NCBI GenBank assembly: GCA_937916505.1
Contig: CALFSW010000417.1
Location: forward strand, 1-43,400
Direction of reading: 5' to 3'
Length of the DNA: 43,400 nt
Source: an uncultured Verrucomicrobiales bacterium
GTDB lineage: Bacteria; Verrucomicrobiota; Verrucomicrobiia; Verrucomicrobiales; Akkermansiaceae
Positions 26,970-34,707 of the stretch are shown one piece after another. Within the stretch, counting starts at the first letter, position 1. The number at the start of each line of letters is the position of its first letter. The position numbers and the translations under genes were made by a program. Under the pieces are notes generated by a model that had not been told where the DNA came from, did no database searches, and saw only the letters and a list, made by a program, of their open reading frames with translations.

Positions 26970-29900
26970 ATGACCAAGATGACAATGATGCAATCAACGA
27001 GGCTGATTTTAACCAAAGCGGCGACGCTGTTCGTGCTTGGAAGCATGGCCGCCGGAGCGCAGAAGGATGGCTTTCGCTCCCTTGTCAACGGGAACGATCT
27101 TAAAGGATGGGATGGCAATCCTGAAATATGGTCCATCAAGGATGGTGTCATTACGGGGAAAACAAGCGGTCCTGATCAGCTTAAATACAATCAGTTTCTG
27201 ATCTGGCGGGGCGGGGAAGTGAAGAATTTCGAACTTCGCGCCAAGGTGAAAGCCACCGGCAACAATTCCGGCATCCAATATCGTAGCAAAGAACTGACGA
27301 GCGTCGGGAAGTGGTCCTTGAGCGGCTACCAATGTGATGTGCACTCCAAGGCGGCCTACAATGGCATGATCTACGAGGAACGCGGACGGGGGATCACGGC
27401 CCAAAATGGTCAGGGCGTCGTCACCGATCCGGAAGGGAAACGCTGGCTCACTGATCAGCATCCCACGATCAAGGTCGATTCCTCCAAGTGGCAGGAATAC
27501 ACCGTCATCGCCAAAGGGAACCACATCATTCAGAAATTGAATGGCAGGAAGACCGCCGAGTTCCATGACTTTGATCCCAAGGCTCGTTCTCTCCAGGGGC
27601 TTCTGGCTTTTCAAATTTCCCGCAGTTCGGCCATGTCAGTTCAGATCAAGGACGTGATGCTCAAGACTCTGCCGGACGGAGGAGTGATCGATTTCAAAGA
27701 CTTCGCGATCCCCAGCGATGCCCAGGTGATCGAAAAGAAGAAGGCAGCGCCGAAGAAGAAAGTGGCAGCCAAACCCAGGAAGAAGGCCCCGCAGGTTGGT
27801 CCGGGGATTGGCCAAAACAAAGCCACGCCCGTTGCGAATATCACCAAGCCCAAGGGCTTCAATGTCGATCTCCTCTATTCCGTTCCCGGTGGGGAGCAGG
27901 GATCCTGGGTGAATCTATGCCACGATGACCAAGGCCGAATCTACGCCAGTGATCAGTATGGTGGTCTTTATCGCTTTACGCCCCCGGCACCAGGGGAGCA
28001 GCTCAAGGCTTCCGACGTGCAAAAGCTTCCTCTCGAGATTCGCGCGGTCAATGGCATGCTCTTTGCCTTCGACGCCCTCTACGTCGCGGTGAATGACTAC
28101 GAGCGCAAGATCGAGAGCGGCCTCTATCGCATCACTGACAGTAATGGTGACGGCGAACTGGACAAGGTGGAGAAGCTTCGCGGGATGGAAGCCCGCGGTG
28201 ATCACGGAGTTCACGCCATCGTGCTCACCCCGGACAAAAAGGGTCTCTATCTCATTTGCGGTAACAATGTCGACCCCACCAAGGCCGCGGCGACTTCACC
28301 GGTGAAGCCCAACTGGAGTGACGATCACCTTCTGCCACGGATGCCGGATGGCCGGGGTCATAATCGCGACCGACTTGCCCCTGGTGGCCTGATCTACCGC
28401 GTCGATCCCGATGGGAAAAACTTCGAGTTGTATGCCAATGGTTTCCGCAACATTTTTGATGCGGGCCTCAATCACAACGGCGACTTGTTCACTTACGACG
28501 CCGATATGGAGTATGACTTTAATACGCCGTGGTATCGCCCGACCCGGGTCAACCATGTCCTCAGCGGGGGCGAATACGGTTGGCGCAACGGAGCCGGAAA
28601 ATACCCCGAGTTCTACGTCGATAACCTTCCCGCGACTCTCAATATCGGTCCCGGCTCACCCACCGGAACCACCTTCGGTTACGGGGCCAAATTTCCCGCC
28701 AAATACCAGGAATCCTTCTACGTGCTCGATTGGAGCTGGGGGAAAATCTACGCGGTCCACCTGACCCCGGAAGGTTCCAGTTACACCGCAACCAAAGAGG
28801 AATTTGTCACCGGTGGTCCGCTGCCTGTGACCGATGCCATCATTCATCCGGATGGTGCGATGTATTTCGCGATCGGAGGTCGTCGTGTTCAGTCCGGGCT
28901 TTATCGCGTGACCTACACGGGCCGGGAGAGCACCGCGCAGGTGAAAGCGCAACCCGTCGAGCTTCCGCTTCACGAACTGCGCCGGAGTCTCGAGTCCTTC
29001 CATGGCAAACCGGATCCCAAAGCCCTTGCCACGGTGTGGCCGCAACTCGGCCATCAAGATCGCTTCATTCGCGCCGCGGCTCGCACCGCCCTGGAGCACC
29101 AGGCGGTTGCCGGGTGGCGGGAAAAGGCTCTGTCCGAAACCAATGCCAGCGCGCAGCTCGAAGCCCTGCTCGCGCTGACCCGGGTCGAGGGATTGAAGAA
29201 AGACCCTGCCAATCGTGATGCGATCCTCGCGGCACTGCTTAAGCGCGATTATGCCAGACTGACAGCGGAGCAACGCCTTTCGTATACTCGTCTCATCCAG
29301 ATCGTGCTCAAGCGATTTGGCGATCCTGACGAGGCGACTCTCTCTGCCATTGCGGGCAAGCTCGACGCGGCTTATCCGGCGGAGTCTTTCGAGGAGAACT
29401 GGCTCCTCACCGCAACTCTGGCCTACTTGCAGGCTCCAAACACGGCCGCCAAGGGAATGGCTCTGATCAAGGCCGCTCCAAGTCAGGAGCCCCAGATGGA
29501 GTATGCCCGCAGTTTGCGTTTTTTGAAGACCGGCTGGACCAGCGATCTTCGTAAGCAACAACTCGAATGGTTTTTGAAAGCCGCCAACTATAATGGCGGA
29601 GCGAGTTTCACCAAGTTCATCGAATTCATTCGTAACGACTCACTCGCGACCTTTACCGATGCCGAGAAAAAAGAGCACGCCGAACTCATTGCGAAAAAGC
29701 CTGTCAGGAAAAGTGCCATCGAACTCTCCGGTGAAATTTTCGTGGGGCGCACCCCGACACTGTGGAAGCTTGAAGATCTCAGCAAAGCGGCCCAGAGCGG
29801 AATGAAGGGGCGCGACTTCGTGAAAGGGAAACAAATGTTTGCGGCTTCGGCTTGCTATGCCTGTCACCGGTTTGGAAATGCCGGAGGGATGACCGGGCCC

Positions 29901-30260
29901 GATCTGACCGGTGCCGGTGGTCGCTACAGCCCGCACGATTTACTCGATCAAATCATCAACCCAAGCAAGGAGATCAATGAGCAATTCGCGCCCATCATCG
30001 TCACCCGAAAAAATGGCGAAACTCTCAGCGGAGTGGTCGTCAATCTCAGCGGAGACAACGTGACGATCAATACCGATCTCAGCGATCCCAACCAGCGGGT
30101 GAATGTTGACCGTAAGACGGTCGAGAGCATTGAGCCGAGCAAGGTTTCCATGATGCCACCCAACTTGCTGATGATGCTCACCAAGGAGGAGATTCTCGAT
30201 CTTGTGGCCTACGTCCTTAGCGCCGGTGACAAGAATCATGCGGCCTTTAAGAAGGAGTAA
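26970..30260 (+). CDS. DUF1080 + membrane-bound dehydrogenase propeller + Pirellula/Verrucomicrobium-type heme protein
   Basis: The ATG at 26970 gives MTKMTMMQSTRLILTKAATL, a signal peptide ending near AAGAQ; the frame opens earlier (26925) but lacks that character. Of 1096 residues, about 35-235 are DUF1080 (3-keto-disaccharide hydrolase fold; 'FRSLVNGNDLKGWDGNPEIW', 'NNSGIQYRSKEL'), followed by a Lys/Ala/Pro-rich linker (about 250-280). About 290-660 is the Piru_Ver-type six-bladed propeller (LLYSVPGGEQGSW, NGFRNIFDAGLNHNGDLFTY), and about 680-930 is helical. The C-terminus has C962YACH966 and 'MTGPDLTGAGGRYSPHDLLDQI', the TIGR02603-type heme-binding domain. It could couple sugar oxidation or 3-keto-sugar cleavage to electron transfer in the periplasm. 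Single gene, divergent from the PSD1 operon. Confidence 0.87.
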   Translation: MTKMTMMQSTRLILTKAATLFVLGSMAAGAQKDGFRSLVNGNDLKGWDGNPEIWSIKDGVITGKTSGPDQLKYNQFLIWRGGEVKNFELRAKVKATGNNSGIQYRSKELTSVGKWSLSGYQCDVHSKAAYNGMIYEERGRGITAQNGQGVVTDPEGKRWLTDQHPTIKVDSSKWQEYTVIAKGNHIIQKLNGRKTAEFHDFDPKARSLQGLLAFQISRSSAMSVQIKDVMLKTLPDGGVIDFKDFAIPSDAQVIEKKKAAPKKKVAAKPRKKAPQVGPGIGQNKATPVANITKPKGFNVDLLYSVPGGEQGSWVNLCHDDQGRIYASDQYGGLYRFTPPAPGEQLKASDVQKLPLEIRAVNGMLFAFDALYVAVNDYERKIESGLYRITDSNGDGELDKVEKLRGMEARGDHGVHAIVLTPDKKGLYLICGNNVDPTKAAATSPVKPNWSDDHLLPRMPDGRGHNRDRLAPGGLIYRVDPDGKNFELYANGFRNIFDAGLNHNGDLFTYDADMEYDFNTPWYRPTRVNHVLSGGEYGWRNGAGKYPEFYVDNLPATLNIGPGSPTGTTFGYGAKFPAKYQESFYVLDWSWGKIYAVHLTPEGSSYTATKEEFVTGGPLPVTDAIIHPDGAMYFAIGGRRVQSGLYRVTYTGRESTAQVKAQPVELPLHELRRSLESFHGKPDPKALATVWPQLGHQDRFIRAAARTALEHQAVAGWREKALSETNASAQLEALLALTRVEGLKKDPANRDAILAALLKRDYARLTAEQRLSYTRLIQIVLKRFGDPDEATLSAIAGKLDAAYPAESFEENWLLTATLAYLQAPNTAAKGMALIKAAPSQEPQMEYARSLRFLKTGWTSDLRKQQLEWFLKAANYNGGASFTKFIEFIRNDSLATFTDAEKKEHAELIAKKPVRKSAIELSGEIFVGRTPTLWKLEDLSKAAQSGMKGRDFVKGKQMFAASACYACHRFGNAGGMTGPDLTGAGGRYSPHDLLDQIINPSKEINEQFAPIIVTRKNGETLSGVVVNLSGDNVTINTDLSDPNQRVNVDRKTVESIEPSKVSMMPPNLLMMLTKEEILDLVAYVLSAGDKNHAAFKKE

Positions 30261-30316
30261 CGAGGCTCTTGTATCAGTGGATCGATGGGGGTGGAGGATG
30301 CCTTGTTGCCAGAAAG

Positions 30317-30345
30317 GTGAGGGCCGCTGGCGCGGGCCGCCTCAC
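30317..30345. repeat. GC-rich stem-loop between convergent genes
   Basis: GTGAGG (30317-30322) pairs with CCTCAC (30340-30345), with further inner GCC/GGC pairing. It lies between the stop at 30260 and the convergent gene ending at 30342. No T-run is present, so terminator function is uncertain. Confidence 0.3.
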
Positions 30346-31178
30346 GGGGCGGTTTGGGCTCCGAAGCGGTAGAAGACGTTTGGTGAAGGTGGATTTGGGT
30401 CAGTGACGGTGATGCTGGTGGCTCCGACGACGGCGCTGATCCCGGCTTGCGGAGTGCCGGTGTTGGTCGGGCCGTCGTAGCGGTAGATCTCGGTGAAGTT
30501 TTCGAGGTCCGTTGAGCGCTCGATGATCCAACGGGTGTCGACGGCGGCGATGGGGTTGAAGCCGAAGGTGATTTCGATTTCACCCGAGCCATTTGTGATG
30601 ACTTCCGGGTTGTTGGGAGAGGTGGGATCGGAGATCAGGACGCTGGTGCCGAGGGCATATTCGATGCCGTTGGCTGTGGGGTCTTCGTCGGCATTGCCGG
30701 TGAAGCTGGCATCCAGTCCCCCGGCGATCATCTCGATGGCCCAGACGCCATAGCCAGCGGCGTTGCCAGACTCGTAGGCGCCGATGTCGGGAGCGCCCAC
30801 CCGGGTGAAGCTACGTTGATCGGTGAGGAGTGCGCTCGCTCCAGCGGCGTTGATCGCCAGGGACCCGGCGCGCAGCGCCATCGTCTGGGTCGGCCCGCCG
30901 TAGTCGCCGAGTGGCGCGAGCCCGGCATCGAAGTCAACCGTCTCGCCCGCCGCCGCGTTGGCGATCGCCTGCCGCAGCGAGCCGGGCACGGTATCCGCCT
31001 CCAGGTAGGTTCGCTTGTCAGTATGGACGGTGCTGGCCGCGGATTCCCTGTAGTTGCGGGTATCCAGCAGGAATGGGGCCGAGTCCGCCGAGGCTCCGCG
31101 CAGTGGGGACGTGGTATTCAGACCAAGTGCCGCAGCAAGGGTCAGGACGGAAAATGTGGGATGTGTTTTCGTGATCAT
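30342..31178 (-). CDS. Choice-of-anchor-Q type secreted protein with its beta-helix core missing
   Basis: The ATG at 31178 begins a leader (MITKTHPTFSVLTLAAALGL); the open frame continues upstream to 31379 through an unrelated Avd-like fragment. The 278 residues read 'GSLRQAIANAAAGETVDFDA', the classic start of a parallel beta-helix choice-of-anchor-Q protein. They pass directly into 'GLAPLGDYGGPTQTMALRAG' and 'DQRSFTRVGAPDIGAYE', the classic end of the same fold; the several hundred residues of helix rungs that normally lie between are absent (junction near 30923). The C-terminus is the shared 'NADEDPTANGIEYALG...ERSTDLENF' module. The frame is preserved, so a product may be made, but the adhesin-like body is gone. 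I regard it as an internally deleted remnant. Confidence 0.65.
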   Translation of the reverse strand: MITKTHPTFSVLTLAAALGLNTTSPLRGASADSAPFLLDTRNYRESAASTVHTDKRTYLEADTVPGSLRQAIANAAAGETVDFDAGLAPLGDYGGPTQTMALRAGSLAINAAGASALLTDQRSFTRVGAPDIGAYESGNAAGYGVWAIEMIAGGLDASFTGNADEDPTANGIEYALGTSVLISDPTSPNNPEVITNGSGEIEITFGFNPIAAVDTRWIIERSTDLENFTEIYRYDGPTNTGTPQAGISAVVGATSITVTDPNPPSPNVFYRFGAQTAP

Positions 31179-31271
31179 AATAGGTTCTTTGGCCGAAATC
31201 GATTCGTTACAGGAAAGGGCGCGGCGGTGTTGTTCGTTCCCCGTGCTTGACGCGCAGGAAACAGGCCGTGG

Positions 31272-31379
31272 CCGGTCCGCCAGCAGGAACTTCTGGTCGC
31301 GCTGAAACTTCCCCAACTGCGGGATGAGATACAGCAGCAGGTCGTGCAGCTTGGTCAGGACATTGTCACTGGTCGCCAT
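31272..31379 (-). pseudogene. 5' remnant of an Avd-like four-helix-bundle gene (DGR accessory protein)
   Basis: Thirty-six codons from an ATG at 31379 read MATSDNVLTKLHDLLLYLIP followed by QLGKFQRDQKFLLADR. This matches the first helix and turn of the DGR accessory protein Avd / four-helix-bundle family, whose members usually read '..K.YDLL.W..P.L.KFPR..KFLLGDRI' and run to about 110-125 residues. After residue 36 the resemblance stops, and the sequence becomes non-helical (PRPVSCASSTGNEQ) before running in frame into the next gene. The remnant lies 121 bp downstream of the FGE-like gene, the position avd normally takes after a DGR target gene. The family call comes from remembered consensus, not a search. 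Confidence 0.65.
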
Positions 31380-31404
31380 ATTCAGTTTTACTCAAAAATT
31401 TCGC

Positions 31405-31422
31405 CCGGGGGCAAGCCCCCGG
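31405..31422. repeat. Hairpin between the putative variable region and the avd remnant
   Basis: CCGGGGG (31405-31411), loop CAAG, CCCCCGG (31416-31422): a perfect 7-bp GC stem, or 8 bp with a 2-nt loop. On the minus strand it lies 78 nt past the FGE-like stop and is followed by GCGAAATTTTTGAG. It may be an intrinsic terminator of that gene, or the inverted repeat commonly found just downstream of DGR variable regions. The two readings cannot be separated from sequence alone. Confidence 0.55.
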
Positions 31423-31500
31423 CTTGTCCTTCGTAGCTCAACTGGTCATTCGTTGCTCATCGCGCGAAGAAGGGAACCCCCAAGAGTAAAAGGAAGAAAA

Positions 31501-31617
31501 TTAAAGCCCCCTCGCACTCCGAAATCCGAATTCGTCGAAGCCGCCCACCGAAGTGTCGAAGCTGCGATAGGCGCAGCGCAGGTAGATCGAGTCGTCGATC
31601 CACGAGCCGCCCCGCAG
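31501..31617 (-). other. Putative DGR variable region (VR)
   Basis: The 3'-terminal 117 bp of the FGE-like gene, codons 364-401. The codons at surface-loop positions are ATC GAC GAC (370-372), ATC TAC (374-375), AGC TTC GAC (382-384) and GGC GGC TTC GAC (388-391). All twelve end in C, as expected if AAC codons in a template repeat had adenines replaced at positions 1 and 2. The conserved frame around them (RGGSW, LRCAYR, FGFRSARG) is what stays fixed in such families. C-ending codons are common in this GC-rich genome, so the pattern alone is not proof. Confidence 0.5.
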
Positions 31618-32706
31618 CACGCGCGCCCCGGAGGCAGAAGTCCCACCGCGAGGGTCGTTCGTAGGTGATGATGCGTAATAACCGTTGTCATACCAGTCCC
31701 AGCACCACTCATACACATTGCCCGCCATGTCGTGGAGCCCGTAGCCATTGGCGCGGTTCACTCCGGCCGGCACCTGGCCGCCATCGTAATAGCCCGCCGG
31801 ACTTGTTTTCACAGAATTCGCCTCAAACGGATCGCCGCTGTTCGAGTAATTCGCATTGCCCCCGCCGATGGTGTTCCCCCCGGGGTAGGTATTGCCCACC
31901 AGCGTCCCGCGTGCCGCCTTTTCCCACTCCGCCTCGGTGGGCAGACGGTAGCCGTTCGCCGTCCACTTCACAAACGTCTCCCGAAGGTCAATATTTGTGG
32001 TGCGATACACTGTCCCCTGGCCCGCGTCCGTATAGTAGACCGGCGTCAGCCCTTCCTTCTCCGAGCGTGCGTTGCACCACTTCACCACCGCATACCAGTT
32101 CACGTCCCGCACCGGGTGGAACGCCCCCGAGCCGCCACCGACCGGGAGATCGGTGTAGCCATTCGTCGCGCCCCAGGCCGCCACGTCATCCCACAGCGCC
32201 TTGGTCACCTCGAACTGGTCGAGGTAGAACGCGCTCACGGTCACCGTGTGCACGGGCAACTCGTCCGCGTCACCGCTGTCCGACTGGCGACCCATCTCGA
32301 AAGGCCCCGCCGGGATCAGCACCATGCCCGCCGGCGGCGGGCCCGGTGCCGAACCATCGTCCGCGATCACCCGCACCACCATGGTGGCGTTGAACTGCTG
32401 GTTAAAATCCACCGAGGCGTCCCACACGAGAGTCTTGCTGGCTGGCGTTGGCGTGGCACTGACGCTGGTATGGCCACTGAGCGCGGTGACGGGCACCACG
32501 AAGCTGGCTCCCGAGTCGTCCGAAATCTCCACCGAAATCGACAGCGTGTCCGAATCGGCATCCGAGACCTCAAAGGTGATTTCGACATTCTTGGTGCCGG
32601 CCCGCTGGGCGGAGACGACATTGGCCACCACCGGGTCAGCGGCGTGGAGGGGGAGGGCAGCGGCGAGGAGGACAAGCGCGGGGCGTGCGAAGTGGTGGAT
32701 TTTCAT
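31501..32706 (-). CDS. Secreted FGE/SUMF1-fold (C-type lectin-like) protein, probable DGR variable protein
   Basis: The ATG at 32706 begins a signal peptide (MKIHHFARPALVLLAAALPL, cleavage near HA). Residues about 25-120 form an Ig-like segment (VEITFEVSDADSDTLSISVE). Residues 125-401 are an FGE-sulfatase domain (MVLIPAGPFEMGR, 'HTVTVSAFYLDQFEVTKALW', 'NGYRLPTEAEWEKAARG', 'GNVYEWCWDWYD', then VLRGGSW at 363-369). Genuine formylglycine-generating enzymes have two copper-binding cysteines around this last motif. Here the stretch reads WIDDSIYLRCAYRS, so that pair is missing and sulfatase activation is unlikely. The last 40 residues occupy the place of the variable region in DGR target proteins of this fold (ligand-contact surface). 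The hairpin and avd remnant follow immediately downstream. Likely an exported ligand-binding protein. Confidence 0.85.
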   Translation of the reverse strand: MKIHHFARPALVLLAAALPLHAADPVVANVVSAQRAGTKNVEITFEVSDADSDTLSISVEISDDSGASFVVPVTALSGHTSVSATPTPASKTLVWDASVDFNQQFNATMVVRVIADDGSAPGPPPAGMVLIPAGPFEMGRQSDSGDADELPVHTVTVSAFYLDQFEVTKALWDDVAAWGATNGYTDLPVGGGSGAFHPVRDVNWYAVVKWCNARSEKEGLTPVYYTDAGQGTVYRTTNIDLRETFVKWTANGYRLPTEAEWEKAARGTLVGNTYPGGNTIGGGNANYSNSGDPFEANSVKTSPAGYYDGGQVPAGVNRANGYGLHDMAGNVYEWCWDWYDNGYYASSPTNDPRGGTSASGARVLRGGSWIDDSIYLRCAYRSFDTSVGGFDEFGFRSARGL

Positions 32707-33074
32707 GATCGGTAGGGAGGGTGGTCTTGTTCTTGTTTTAAGTTGGGTGGATACGGGCATCCGGTTTGAAATTCTGCCGGTTTATTCACTCATCTCTTTC
32801 CCTGGGAAAGACCTTGCCGCAATCAACCGGGGCGCGTGTGGCGCGCGACGAAAGTGAAATTGATGGAAACGAGGTGCGATTTTCATCCTGATGGTGTCAA
32901 ACTTTAAGGCGACGCGATTTTATAAATGGTAAGAGTTTCGTATGGGGCGGACATGTGAAGTTTCGCAAAGGGCGAGGCGTTTTGAAGTCCGGAGTGCCGG
33001 TGGTTTGTGATGCCATTTCGAGATTACGGTGGGTGTGGACTTGAGCAAACGAGGGCAGGGAGGTAGTTTTCGGC
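32707..33074. other. Intergenic region between divergent genes
   Basis: A 368-bp gap between the FGE-like gene (minus) and a membrane-anchored propeller gene (plus). An AT-rich TTTATAAAT near 32917 could be part of a -10 element for the plus gene. AGGGAGG near 33056 lies about 12 nt before the ATG at 33075. Short dyads (GGCGCGTGTGGCGCGC) are present. No ORF or RNA gene is recognisable. Confidence 0.4.
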
Positions 33075-34613
33075 ATGAATGAATCGTCCGAAGCGGCCTC
33101 CAGACCGCGACCGCGTTGGAAGCTCTTGTTGATCATGATGGCAGTGGTGGGTCTGGCGTGGGCGGTTCTAAAGAAGGTTCCGAAAATAGAGGAAGCGGGG
33201 GCCGGAGGGGCCCTGGACCTTCTCCTTGTGGTGCTCGTGGCGGTATTGGGCTTGATTTGGTTGCTTTTTCTCAGCCGACTCCGGTGGGTTGTTCGCCTGA
33301 GCGGGGTTTGCGTGGTTCTGGGGCTGGCGGGATTGGTGAAGATGGACGGGCATACGGGCAGCTTTTTTCCGCAGTTTTCGTGGCGATGGTCCAAGGAGTC
33401 GGCGAAAGACATTCCCGAGCTGACCGGAAAGATGGCGGTGGAGGGGATGGTGATTGAAACGGAGGGGGCGGAGCATTTCCCCCGGTTTCTCGGGACGGAG
33501 ATGAGGAACTGGGTCGCGGGTGGATTACTCCCGGAGCGCTGGTTTGCGTCCAAACCCCGTGAACTGTGGCGGAAGAAGATCGGTGAGGGATGGTCGGCGT
33601 TTTCGGTGGCGGGTGGCTTTGCTTATACGATGGAGCAACGTGGGGAGGTGGAGGCGACGATTTGTTATGAGTTGGCGACGGGCGATGCTGTCTGGGTGCA
33701 TGGCGACTACGAGCGTTTCGAGGAGCCGATGGGGGATGACGGGCCCCGTTCCACCCCGACGGTGATTGCCGGCAAGGTGTTTTCTTTTGGAGCGACCGGG
33801 ATTCTCAATTGCCTCGATGCTCGAACCGGGACGGTGATTTGGGGGAAGAATGTTTTGGCCGAGGCCGGGCACAGTGTCCCGACTTGGGCGAAAAGTTGTA
33901 GTCCCCTGGTGGTGGACGGGCGGGTGATTGTGACTCTGGGAAGTAATGCCGAGAAGAACCTGGCTGCTTATGATGCTTCCTCCGGTGAGCTGGTTTGGCG
34001 AGCGGGCGACTACAGTTCGTCGTATGCTTCACCGGTCCTGGCGACCCTGGCGGGGCGACGGCAGATCGTGGCGATTCAGCAAAAATCGGTGGATGGTTAC
34101 GATGTGACCAGCGGCGAGATTCTCTGGTCATTCCCAATCAAAAACCGCCAGGGAAACTGTGCCTCGCCCATGGTGGTTGATGACACCGTGATCACGAGTA
34201 GCGGCTATGGGCATGGGACACACCGGATCGCGATCAAGAAGAGCGGTGAGGGGTTCGAGGCGGAGGAACTCTGGTATACCCGTAAACTGAAGGCGAAATT
34301 TGCCGATTTGGTTGTGCACGGAGGGTATGTCTACGGGTTGAACGAAGGTCGTCTGGTGTGCCTCAAGTTGGCCGACGGGGAACTGATGTGGCGTGGGACA
34401 AATTTCGGGCACGGCCAGTTGCTCGGAGTGGGGGAGCGCTTGATCGTGCAGGCGGAGAAGGGGGAGGTGTTTGTCGTCGAGATGACTCCCGACGGGGAGG
34501 ATGTCGTGATGGAATTTGAGGCCTTGGATCGGCGGACGTGGAATCATCCGGTCCTGGCGGGCCGCATACTCCTGGTGCGCAATGACCGTGAGGCGATCGC
34601 CTTTGAGTTTTAA
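33075..34613 (+). CDS. Membrane-anchored PQQ-like beta-propeller protein
   Basis: 512 residues. A short basic cytoplasmic start (ASRPRPRWK) is followed by three hydrophobic helices at about 16-34 (LLLIMMAVVGLAWAVL), 46-66 (LDLLLVVLVAVLGLIWLLFL) and 72-88. Then comes a long extracytoplasmic propeller with PQQ-repeat blades (GDAVWVHGDYERF, RTGTVIWGKNVL, SGELVWRAGDYSS, SGEILWSFPIKN, DGELMWRGTNFG). It is related in fold but not close in sequence to the secreted propellers at 2.8 and 10.4 kb. No catalytic motif or heme site is seen. Single gene, divergent from the FGE-like gene and convergent with a sulfatase. The role is unknown; a scaffold or assembly function similar to BamB-type propellers is only a guess. 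Confidence 0.8.
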   Translation: MNESSEAASRPRPRWKLLLIMMAVVGLAWAVLKKVPKIEEAGAGGALDLLLVVLVAVLGLIWLLFLSRLRWVVRLSGVCVVLGLAGLVKMDGHTGSFFPQFSWRWSKESAKDIPELTGKMAVEGMVIETEGAEHFPRFLGTEMRNWVAGGLLPERWFASKPRELWRKKIGEGWSAFSVAGGFAYTMEQRGEVEATICYELATGDAVWVHGDYERFEEPMGDDGPRSTPTVIAGKVFSFGATGILNCLDARTGTVIWGKNVLAEAGHSVPTWAKSCSPLVVDGRVIVTLGSNAEKNLAAYDASSGELVWRAGDYSSSYASPVLATLAGRRQIVAIQQKSVDGYDVTSGEILWSFPIKNRQGNCASPMVVDDTVITSSGYGHGTHRIAIKKSGEGFEAEELWYTRKLKAKFADLVVHGGYVYGLNEGRLVCLKLADGELMWRGTNFGHGQLLGVGERLIVQAEKGEVFVVEMTPDGEDVVMEFEALDRRTWNHPVLAGRILLVRNDREAIAFEF

Positions 34614-34707
34614 AAGGCTTTGGACCGATCAAACGCGAGAGCCTCACTTCGGGTTTTTTGTGCCGCAAGAGTGGTTGAAGCGGGGTGTCAGCGGGCGACC
34701 CGGGTCC

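Noticed and set aside
31180-31271. Template repeat or RT remnant between the avd fragment and the next gene
   Set aside because: All three frames were read on the minus strand. There is no similarity to the VR (the short A-rich GGGAACGAACAACACC does not align) and no reverse-transcriptase motif.
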